Positions 54,446-64,000 of a DNA stretch of 64,000 bases are shown here, piece after piece. A program made the position numbers and the translations under genes. Source of the DNA: Diprion similis (Eukaryota > Arthropoda > Insecta > Hymenoptera > Diprionidae). How positions within the stretch are numbered: position 1 is the first letter of the stretch; every line of letters begins with the position of its first letter. The notes under the pieces were generated by a model that was not told the DNA's origin, ran no database searches, and was given only the letters and a program-made list of their open reading frames with translations. The stretch spans positions 6,018,925-6,082,924 of the forward strand of contig NC_060108.1 of the NCBI RefSeq assembly GCF_021155765.1. The letters are read 5' to 3'.

Positions 54446-55662
54446 TGACGGAGCAGAACACTTGCGTCCTGGTGCTGAATCTAGCGAAGGCTGCGAAAAT
54501 TTTGTAAAGATAGTTTTTTGGGTTATTGAGAGAGTTGAGCGATTGGTGTTAAAATTTTGGGATTCGCGGAAGACGGGACTATTGTCCAATTATCGTGACG
54601 GAGATTTTTCTGGTCTGGATTCATTGCGGTAAGCGCTATTGCTTCTTTGCGGACAAATTTCGAGAACGGTTTAGGTCGGCGCACCGGGTAACGGTTGGCC
54701 ATGTTGAATTGCGTCAATCAATACTCGAAATTCGTTTGACGATTTCCTTGGTTGGTGGCCGGATCTTGATTTTTATTTTTTTTTGCGATAGCGTATCGAG
54801 TCAATTTTGGCCATTGTACATGTTGAGTAGAGTCATTCGTTTCGTTAATCGCGAGCAGCCCAAATTCCGCTGCACAGGGTCAAGTCGCGTTCGCGTGTTT
54901 AGAAAGTGTCACCTCTCGTGTAGGTCGCGTATCGCTAAGTGTGAGCGCTCCGTTTGGCTGGGTTATTATTTCTAGTCTCCTTAATTGATTTATTTCGGAA
55001 GATAGTGAAGTTTTGGATGCGTCGCGATTAATCGCTTCGATTTAAATTGTTAAGTAAGAATTACTGTCGAGTTACTTATATGGTATGTTTTGCGATTAGC
55101 GCGATAATTCTGTTTGGGTTTGGCGAATAGCGCCGATATTTATAATTAAGGGAAGGACGATCACGAGTAGCGTGTTTGTATCGTTGTCGATTTTCTGTAT
55201 TTTGATTTTTGTTTTGTTGATCTCGTTGAGACGAGGAACGCGACTACACACGTAGATTTGAGGTCTAGTTAAGATTTGATTTTCTTCCTATTTTGTTGGT
55301 GGAATCGCGGGAGGCGAATTGAGTATCTGTTTCTTTTTCTTTTTGTTTTGTATTGCTTCGATTTTTTTGAATATATATTATTTTATTTTGTTAAATTCTG
55401 TATCGTGTCGAGTGTCCGTTCTTTCTCTCCACAAAACTACCCACCCCCTCTCCGCGGTACTGAGCTACCTGGCATAGAGAAGGACAGCCGAGGAATTGCG
55501 AAGGTAAAGATTTGAGGCGTGTTTAACACGCCAGGCGCCCAACAAAATTTCGCGATAGCTTTTGTAAGCTGTAGATTGCATCGCGGGTTGCCGAATCATT
55601 GTGCACCAGGTTAACTCTTGGGAACTTCTCCGGGTGAACAAGAGCGGCGAAAAACCTCGTCA
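54446..55662 (+). mobile_element. Long LTR, copy C (1217 bp)
   Basis: It starts TGACGGAGCAGAAC and ends CCTCGTCA, and is colinear with LTR A in reverse. It is the reference copy for judging that B is permuted. The flank after the end, CAAGCTATATGG, resembles that of copy A (CAATCTATATGT), which may reflect a target preference or a slightly longer true LTR. Confidence 0.75.
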
Positions 55663-55774
55663 CAAGCTATATGGTTGTTAACTAAAAATAAGCGAACAAA
55701 TTCTGAACTTAACTTCATGCTAAGCATGTAACATATTTAGAATATCGCATAATGATTAATAATTTTGCATCAAG

Positions 55775-56700
55775 ATTCACTACCTGCTGAAAACTTGCGG
55801 AAGCACGGGTGTCAAAGATTACATACGTGACGTAATGGGAAAGATGTTCAGCAATAGCCTGGCCCTGGAGTACATCAGGCAAGGAAAGAGAGGAGGCAAG
55901 AAAAATTTCTCGGCCTTGACCACCTATAAAGCGCTAGACTGTGAGTGTTATTTTATGAATATAATAAAATATAACAACGGTACCCTAACTGAAATTTCCT
56001 TTTAACAACATTAGAGAGTACCTCGGGTCATAAATTGAGTTATTCAACTGCACATATTCAGATGTGGCCAGCCTCTGTTAGTCACGGAGGATCCAGCACA
56101 TCCTATTGTGCTGAGAATTTGCCTAACTGTGAATAAGAAAGCATCATGAATTTCCAAGTCTATAGGGACCGCAATAAATTCTAGATTCATGTTCAGCACT
56201 ATTCATAACATATCCCCCCGCAACCGACATTTCACATAATGTACTTGACTATCCCCCTCAGATTAGGTTAGGTCGAAGTTCTTTCCTCAAAATTAGTTAA
56301 TTTCTAAATAAACCATCTTTCAATAATGCTTGTAATTGAGATAACTTACCTATAAATCATCGGGGGTGGCAAATCGGTTATGTTGAATAAAACCACCTGT
56401 TGGACAACCATGTGCTCGGCAAATCTTTGAACTTTTCAACACTTTGTAAGTTTAGTATTTTTGTGGGAACATTTTTTCAACACACATGCAGTTTATCATT
56501 GTGTTTCAAATTATCATCATCCACTTTTTGTAGGTGCAACATTGGAAAAATTCGGTGGGCAGAGCGAAAAGGACATTCTGCGCCTCGTGGGCAACTATTT
56601 AATTGGCGCACGCGATCGTGGCAAGGAACGGAAAATCAGGAATGCTGCGTGCGCTGTAAGGTCAGCAGCAGCAGCACCTGCGAACGTTGCAAAGGAGTAG
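55775..56700 (+). pseudogene. DUF4806-like C-terminal fragment, two exons
   Basis: The two predicted exons are 55775-55940 and 56534-56700, with a GT-AG intron (donor GTGAGT, acceptor TTTGTAG) and matching phase 1. Together they read YIRDVMGKMFSNSLALEY, KKNFSALTTYKALDC, then LEKFGGQSEKDILRLVGNYL and a basic Ala-rich tail ending at TAG 56698-56700. The order is like the DUF4806 domain found in many insect proteins, several of them transposon-linked. Nothing upstream continues the frame; the left side abuts LTR C. It is therefore called a fragment, though a real short gene with distant exons is possible. Confidence 0.45.
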
Positions 56701-57564
56701 CATTAAAAAATGTTGAAAATAAATTTGCTTATAAATAAATATTTTCTATAAAAACGTTGAGTTCTACGATTTGGTGTATTGTTATCGATATATTGCTCTA
56801 GTATCCTAACACGGAAACGGTCTGAAATTGCATATGGATAGTTTGGATCAACATGTATGTTATTTTTCAACGAGACATTTTCATTTTCAACTGAAACATA
56901 TTTTTCAAATGATTGGTTGAATCAACCTGGTCTTTGAGTGTTTGACATGATTTATTATTGGGTACGTTTTTGTCTTTTTGCGCCTGGTGGCTCAACTGAT
57001 TCTGAATGATTGATTTCAGTGGCATTTCACTCCCCTCAGCCAGCGGAGATTTTATGACAAGACCGCTTTCTTATGATACATTTGACAAGGAAATAACTGC
57101 GCCGTTCTGCAGATTTGCCTCGCCTACAGATTAGTAATGTTGCAACTTCAATCAGTGGAAATTCGTTCATTCTTGTTCGAAATTTCTGCAAACAATATTG
57201 GGTCGGTGGTAATAAATTTTTGAAACGAAAAAGTTGAGTTAAAGCATGCATTGACGAATTTTCGAAAACGTATCCGATTTGTGTTTTGTCCATTTCAGGG
57301 CATAAATGTCGTGATGAATCGAAACATATTTTTTTTCTTGCTGCGGGAAAGAGCAAGCATTTGGCGTGCGCCAAGTTCAGATGTACCGGGTCTTGAGGAC
57401 TAGGGAATTCTCTAGTCCTATAGTTGGTAAGCGGGCGATGCAGTGGAGAGAGCATTCGCCCAGAAGTGTGTGCGTACAAAGCGACTGCCAGTTATATTAA
57501 TAAGACTGTAATGACTTAATAAATAATAAACATTGATCTCAATTATGTGTCGTTAATAACCTAT
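56701..57564. other. Unassigned region
   Basis: It contains an AATAAA-type signal just after 56700, which could serve the preceding fragment. The 147-aa frame on the minus strand (57479-57036) resembles nothing I know and is not called. Confidence 0.4.
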
Positions 57565-57687
57565 AAACACCGGGACTGATGAAATTTAAACACCGGGACT
57601 GATGAAATTTAAACACCGGGACTGATGAAATTTAAACACCGGGACTGATGAAATTGAAACACCGGGACTGATGAAATTGAAACACCT
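57565..57687. repeat. 23-bp tandem repeat, about five units
   Basis: The unit AAACACCGGGACTGATGAAA followed by TTT or TTG repeats without spacers from 57565 to 57687. It is a simple tandem array and not a CRISPR. Confidence 0.95.
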
Positions 57688-60600
57688 CACACAGAAAAGA
57701 TTGTTCACGTCTCTCCAAGTAGCGAGGATTGTCATAACACGAAAGAACGCCATCGTCGTCACATAAAAATCCAACCCAGAGCTACCATAGGGAGTGAAAT
57801 AGAAAAGAAATCACCGCTTTATGTAAAACCTTGAATGCTCAATAGTCCAGTCAAATGAACTGTTTGAGGGAAGTCCCTACTCAAAATAAAAACTTTGGCA
57901 CTTTTCTCATAATTGAAAATTCCCCAAGATCATGTGAAAGTCTAGTCAAAAACTAAGGAAATGCCCTCATAAGCTCAAGGATTATTCGAGAAATACAGAA
58001 GTTACGCACCATTCAGTGGTAAAAACATATCAAACTTCAAAATGCTCCTTGCGCGTCAGCAAAAATCCTTCGATCCTCACTTTCGCAAAGAGTGTTCAGG
58101 GCACCCAGGCAAAGAAATTTAGGGATCGGATCTCAAATTGATCCACCCATCCCTACATAATAACAAGAAACATGCTTTTTCCACAAAACTTTAGCATGTT
58201 TCATGTTATGCGGGACTAGAAAACTATGTTCCTTATACAGTATAATGATATCGATCCCTCATTTTGTGTATAACATATGTGTGAATCTTCACTGCGAAGG
58301 ACAAATTGATCGGAGCAGAACTCATGCGCAAAGAGCAATTTGAGTAACTAAAAACAGTTTTGAGTAAATCGCTGTTAGTGAAATCCCAACACAAGCAATT
58401 ATATTCGCCTTACTAAATAGTCTCAGATGATTCAGTAACGCGTGTAATCGAATATTTTGATTGAATCACCTGACATTTTGAATTTGCTCGTCTCCTGCAT
58501 CTTGTAGCACCGTTAAGCATCGCATCATGTCTCTGCCCTTCGCAGCATCACACATGACCTCGTGAAGTTGATCTTCGCCTCTTATGTCCAGATTTACCGT
58601 CACATGGAATAAAATTGCTTGAAAATAAGTACTCAAATATTGTTATATATTAACATGAATACCAAATTTGAATTTTTTTACGAGATAGCTACAAGTACGC
58701 ACAATAGCCAAACGGCTGCTAATTTTTTAGTTGAATAATGACTATATGTCGCCTGCCTAGAACTTTCCAGCTCCGTAAGTCTGCCCTTCCTCCGTTTTCT
58801 GCGCGGCTTGAAGTGCAGCCTTCGTCAGGTTGTCGGAATATAGGTTTGTGAAGCAATGAACAAAGTTCAAATTTGATGATTGTAAAGTTTACACTTGCTG
58901 CCAGATGTAACAAAGATGACAGTTCGTAGCAAACTAACCATAGAAACCGAAAACAGGCGGAAGAGCGGGAGAGCGCGAAACAATTCCTAGCAGCGCTCCA
59001 AGAGGCTAAAATAATAACGATAAACGCCTTTTCGGGTTATAATAGTGTCGGCATGTCGCTCTGTCGATATCCATACACGCTCATACTCGAAACAAGCGCG
59101 ACATCCGCGTACGAAACTGTGACAAGTTTTGTAATGTATATTTTCTGAAAAGCAAGTTGCGTATTATATATTTCGTAAAACTCACTTCGGTTGATATTCT
59201 CAACTCTTTGAGGTAATTTTTAAATCCTCTGATGTATGGAAATGATAGTAAAATTTTTGAATTCAACCTTTATTCACAAAATAATTCGGCAAACCGGCTA
59301 AAAAAAATCGAATCATCAAAAATGGTTGTCTGACAGGTGGGGGCAGTCTCCTAGAATATTTTTTCGCAAAAAACGAAAAATAGATTTATGGTGAAAATTT
59401 GGGTAGGGTTTTCCCTTAAGTGTCCAAAATGACGATTTTCGCCTACCCGAAACGTAGCTATGGATTCCGGCAGAAACAGGTGTCCTCATTATCCCCTAAG
59501 GTTTGCGCCAGATTCTGTCCATGCGTTTAGCAACAATTAACGGTTGAAAGCCGGAAATCGGTGTTTTTATTTTTGATTTCCGCTTATATAATGAGAACTA
59601 TTGGTCGGACCGGAAGAAAGGAGAATTGAAAGTTGTAAGCAATTTTCAAAATCTATCGATTGGCGTGGGCCCTGTGTCGATATTCCAATTTGTTGCTCAA
59701 CTATTGCGCTTGAAAATTAAAAAAAGCGTTATTTGCGTTATTTGCATTATTTCATAAGAAATGTTAAAATGTGTTCGGGGAGTTGCGATTGTGGTTTTAG
59801 GAGACTCTTAACCAGTAGAAACTACAGTTTGAATTCGGTTACAAAACAGGTGATTTATAAATTATAAAAACGTAGAAATTATAAATGTATACCAATTCTA
59901 AAAATGTGTTGAAATCTCAGATATTGATCAAGAAATTTCGGGAGAGCATAATATTTTTATTGATGAATTAAATGTTCTGGTACAAAGCTGCGATTAGAAT
60001 GATTTTGGTTAATGTGAGCATGACACTGAAAATTATGAAGATGGAAGCGATGCGAGCGAAATTGAATATTCTACCGCAAATAAGCGACCAAGATTGTAAT
60101 AAAAATATACAAATGCTTTGAATGTATGTAAAGTAGGAACATGTAGATATTGCAAAATGTAAAGTTTATTTTTTGATTAGAATAAAATTCAATCCTTCTA
60201 CGAATCAATCCCACTTCGAGTCAACATATGTTACACCTATGGCACAACGTAATGAACCTCCCAAAATCTATTTATTTGCTAAATTTGCAGCGTAAAAATT
60301 GATTTACTTGTGATTTGAGGGATTCCCGATAACAATCCGAGAGTGCCATAGTGATATTTGATGTTGCAACGATCGATAACTGCATGCCCGATATTTAATC
60401 CGTATCGATACTTTGCTCACCAATGCGTATCGATAATACATTCAGAATGTATGGCTATCACTACACACGATGCGCTAGAACAATGTTAAGACACATCATC
60501 AAAATCCTCCAATAGTTGCCGAGATACAGACAGCAAGGTGCGTTGGAATCTTTGAACTTACTTTTCGTACGATCGAATCAACGGCCGCGTTCTCCTGAAC

Positions 60601-61074
60601 AATTTGCTTGGCTCAAGTATTATATAGATCTTGTTACTGTTCCGAACCCGGAGCTCGCCGGCAAACTGCCCAAATCACACTCTAGGTGATTGCGTTATCG
60701 CGACGTGCAGTCTTAGTCGCAACCGACTCGCCTGGACTCTCTCAGTTTCATGTGGTGTTGTATAAGCCCGGCTGGCAGCGCCGATGTCGCGAGAGGCAAG
60801 CGAACCTAGCGGGCGCCTCCGGTACTTGGCTCACCAGGTTCGGGGAAAGACGACGAGGTGGTAGAGGTGGTCAGCCAACTCTATTGCTATTTCCACTCCC
60901 AAGTTTTTCCACCTACGAGAATGTCACCGATAATAATAACCATTGTTTTGCTGCTCAGAACCGAATTATGAGTCTTATCAAAAACTATACACTTCCTGTG
61001 ATGGTTTCATAAAAAAACATGGTCAGGACGTTACATCAATTTCAACTCAAAACACCCGATCTAATATAAAAAAA
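57688..61074. other. Unassigned AT-rich region
   Basis: No frame, intron pattern or element end could be supported over 3.4 kb. A short acidic frame (about 60020-60100, ending ATAAGCGACCAAGATTGTAA) looks like the tail of a decayed coding sequence. The frame at 60686-61012 is not supported by any motif. Confidence 0.4.
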
Positions 61075-61768
61075 GTGTAGCGATAGGTTTATATGATCGG
61101 TGCCTCAATTTTTCTCATCCTAAATTCCGAAAAAACAATCTGAAACTAGTTGACAACACATTAATAAATAATGGATATCCGGAAAAGCTCTTGAATCGAA
61201 TCAAAACTGAGAGAATACACTTGCTTTACAATTCAATCGTTTGGAGCGGTGATACTGTCAAAGAAAAAATTGATGGCTCAATTCCGTATGTACAGCAACT
61301 ATACCTTTTATCAAAAAAATACTACATGATGTAGGTATCAACATCACATACAAGATCACAAATAGCGCACAATTTTTATTCACTTCTTTAAAATCGAAAA
61401 TTTCAACACCTAATGTAATTAATAGTATTTACAAAATTGAATGTCTTGATTGTGAAAAAATCTACGTAGGGCAAACCTCACAGCATCTAAAAAATAGGAT
61501 CAGTGGTCATAAGTCAAAAATCAAATGTCATGATCCGGACAGCTGTGCATTAGCGGCACACTCATTAGACCTAGGACACAACTTTGATTTTGATCATGCT
61601 TCTGTAATCTCCACGGAGAACAATTGCTACAAAAGAAATATCAAAGAAATGATTAATATTAGCAGAAATAACAACATCACCTGCAATAGAAAAACAGACA
61701 TTCAACATCTTAGTCATATGTATCAAGACATCATTCAGTTTAAAGTTTCCCGCCCTATGCAGATTTAA
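61075..61768 (+). pseudogene. Second Penelope-like fragment, GIY-YIG end
   Basis: A diverged relative of the 52521 copy. The frame from about 61079 runs through SIPYVQQLYLL and is then shifted by one base at a seven-A run (61313-61319). It continues through NSIYKIECLDCEKIYVGQTS (the CxxC knuckle and GIY-YIG), RISGHKSKIKC and on to TAA at 61766-61768. The reverse transcriptase part is absent. Apart from the A-run shift the segment is open. Confidence 0.75.
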
Positions 61769-61982
61769 TCTCAGCTGTCATATCTATTTAATCAATACCA
61801 CCATTGATTTACTGGATCGAGTCACTTGCTCCATGGCGGTGCTGAGATCAACATCTAAGCATGAAGGTTGTCAAAATTTTGTAAGTTAAATCTGTAATTA
61901 TCTTTGTAATCCCTACTTTTATATTAACTTAGCTTCTATTTGTGATTTAAATTCATTTTTTGGTAAATAATTCTTGCTAAAT

Positions 61983-62738
61983 ATTAGTCTCGCTTCGATG
62001 ATGGGTGTTTCCCACCTGAAAATATTAAAATATATTATTATCAAACAAGAGCTCCTAATTGTTTTGGATACTACTAATTTCCAATAAATTGCGACAGAAA
62101 AACGAATTGCTACTGTTTGTACTCCTAAGCTTTGTGTTTTGAGATACACCATTTCTTTTATTCCTTGTTACTGATTTTATTCTAATATTTCATGTTCATC
62201 GGCACTGATTACTGGCTTCCGGAGCACTGCACTGTAACAAATCTACTTCGAAGCTACCTTCCACTGGGTTTCAACAATCCATTCATTGGTCATTTTATGT
62301 AAATAAAGAATCTGTTTAAAATGAACAATATTTTTACTTACCTGCCTCAGTTTGTCCAGACTCTCACTCGTTGATGACGTTCCACATTTAATTTCAGATT
62401 TCTTCTTACAATAAATAACTGATCCAATTTCTGTAGCTTTTGATATTTGTTTCTCCATTGACGCCTTTATTGTGTCGATTAAATATCTTCTAATATCAAC
62501 CACGGTATTGCTGAATGACACTTTTCTTAGAAAATTCACGATAAGTAGGAATAAATATCAACACAACCTCACAACGCTACTTTACGCGCGAGATATTCAC
62601 AGCCTTGTCACATTTCGTGTACGTTGGTCCCCTTGGTTAGCTGACGAAAATTACGCCGCGGGGCAATTTCGCTGACCAATGAGTGTGAATTATTTGGCAC
62701 ATGCGCAGTTCTTGTATAGTATCAAGAGATTCTCCCGA
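61983..62738 (+). mobile_element. X3, right-end fragment of an X copy
   Basis: It matches about 41555-42308 of X2 and ends at a mutated terminus (AGAGATTCTCCCG, then ATATATA). It is truncated at its left, where it meets sequence after the Penelope fragment. It contains the GCGCAG part of the palindrome in altered form (ACATGCGCAG). Confidence 0.8.
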
Positions 62739-63617
62739 TATATATATATATTAGACCGGTTCAAAAAAAAAACAATTTTTTTTTTTCGGTCCGCCTTCCT
62801 CATTAAACTGTTGTTTATGATGAAAAACAAATCCCCTGCAAATTTCAGCTTGATCGGAGAAGATTTAGAGGTCCCGCTATCAATTTTTCGTTTTCACATT
62901 AAAATAACACTAAAAAAATGCTTACGTCAACTCACGGTCAATTTCGCGTGAAAATATAGACGTGAATAAAAAATATCAAGTGAACTTTTTTGTAGGTGAT
63001 AATATTTGGTACAAAAAAGGTCTCTAGATCATTTTATTCAAGTTTGCATATTTTAGAATTATTGTTACTTCAAACTGGAAAAATGGAAAAATAAAAATAA
63101 TCCTATCAAATTAAGAGAAATAATTTTTTTTTAATTATTTTTCCAGTCTGGATAACTCATGGATGATAAAAAACTTTCATTTCTCTCAATATTTCTTCAA
63201 TATATATATATATTAGGGCGATTTTTTTTGAACGACTATTTTTTTTTTTTAGTTCCCATCGAAAATTTTGTTCTATATGTCCAACAAAAAATTCCCTAAA
63301 AGTTATAGCCCTTAATATTAATATTAAGTACTCGCCCAGGGCGTGAAAAGATTTCCCATATAAATACACGTGAATCGAAGCGTTTTTTTTTTCAAATCTC
63401 TACAACTCAGTGGAATTTTATGATATCACATTGGTCTTGGTCGCAATTTACGCAGAATTGAACGATCTTCGAAAGTGTCGAAAACGTCTCGAGTCCAACT
63501 TACACTGGTGAGATGGTACAGGTCACTATAGTTGATTTTTAGCCAAAATTCTCCATTTTTCGCTGTTATCTCCGAAATGATCAACTGTACCAAAAAAATT
63601 TACAAAATAACTTTATT
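62739..63617. other. AT-rich region with poly-A/poly-T tracts
   Basis: TATATATATATTAGACCGGTTC (about 62742) and TATATATATATTAGGGCGATT (about 63201) are similar starts some 460 bp apart, perhaps ends of small non-autonomous elements. No gene is visible. Confidence 0.4.
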
Positions 63618-64000
63618 GGAAATTTGATTTCCTACAAGAAAGGTCCTACAGACCAAAATGCTCAGATTGATATTTCTCGAGATATCGAAATTCAACTTAC
63701 TTGACGTATAAAATGTTGATGTTCTATTGAATTAAACGTTTTAATCTAATATAACCAATAAACATTATGGTTTATTGGATCAAACGTTTTGAATTACTGA
63801 TATTCCAATGAAATAGATCGAATGGATCGAATCGAATTGAAAAAAATCAAATTCCAATGCAATATCAATAATTTCAAACGTTTGATTCGATAAACCATAA
63901 AAATTTTATACGACAAGAAGTTAAAGTTCGATATCTCAAGAAATATCAATCTGAGCATTTTGGTCTATAGGAATTTTCTTGTAGGAAATCAAATTTCCAA
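63618..64000. repeat. Long inverted repeat at right edge
   Basis: 63618-63716 is the reverse complement of about 63907-64000 (GGAAATTTGATTTCCTACAA against its complement at the very end) with few differences. About 190 bp lie between the arms. The right arm reaches the window end, so its full length is unknown. It fits a hairpin-forming MITE. Confidence 0.8.

Noticed and set aside
57036-57479. 147-aa minus-strand frame
   Set aside because: No recognisable motif, no splice context, and composition like surrounding non-coding DNA.
57565-57687. CRISPR-like short repeat
   Set aside because: Units are contiguous with no spacers, in a eukaryotic context.
60686-61012. 108-aa Arg/Gly-rich frame
   Set aside because: No motif or neighbouring exon supports it. 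GC-rich composition alone can keep the frame open.

Overview
The window is eukaryotic and reads as an arthropod, most likely insect, genomic region made almost entirely of transposable elements. The evidence is short GT-AG introns, P-like, PIF/Harbinger, Tc1/mariner-like, Ty3/gypsy and Penelope-like elements, AT-rich spacers and minisatellites. A hymenopteran is a guess from the element mix, not something the sequence proves. I see no confident single-copy host gene. The nearest candidates are a proline-rich multi-exon reading frame (51386-52389) and a two-exon DUF4806-like fragment (55775-56700).

Layout. 1-256 is one end of a transposon called X here. 298-5975 holds two related, decayed gypsy copies, the second (minus strand) apparently inserted into the first. 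5985-18619 is a stack of LTR elements: a 1.2-kb LTR (A), a young intact gypsy (7652-12540, 178-bp LTRs that look identical, TSD GACCC), a damaged gypsy (12546-about 17421), and a rearranged fragment of the 1.2-kb LTR (B). 19055-42308 has the order D1, X0, D2, X2. D is a repeat of about 1 kb that looks like a solo LTR. X is a TA-flanked transposon with 42-bp inverted termini. Copy X0 still carries an intact-looking spliced transposase. D2 is opened by a P-like element (25782-30726, 8-bp TSD) and by a PIF/Harbinger element (31462-39320), which in turn contains X1.

42351-49135 is an ISL2EU/IS4EU-like element of the Harbinger superfamily. It has a THAP-domain DDE transposase on the minus strand and a SWIM plus YqaJ-nuclease protein on the plus strand. 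The nuclease gene is split by a 2.48-kb TGTAACG...CGTTACA insertion (4-bp TSD AACT) that contains a 12-unit hairpin minisatellite. 49885-50515 is a 53-bp minisatellite. 52521-about 54030 is a 5'-truncated Penelope-like element with a GIY-YIG domain and a hammerhead-like 3' motif. 54031-55662 is another copy of the 1.2-kb LTR with some internal sequence. 57565-57687 is a 23-bp tandem repeat. 61075-61768 is a second Penelope remnant, next to a partial X copy (61983-62738). The right edge enters a large inverted repeat.

How the genes relate. Each open frame serves its own element: Gag-Pol for reverse transcription, or transposase plus a DNA-binding or nuclease helper. The nesting gives relative ages. 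D2 predates the P-like and Harbinger insertions, Harbinger predates X1, the ISL2EU-like element predates its solo-LTR insertion, and LTR A with its internal segment predates the young gypsy. Family calls come from protein motifs read by eye; no search was run.
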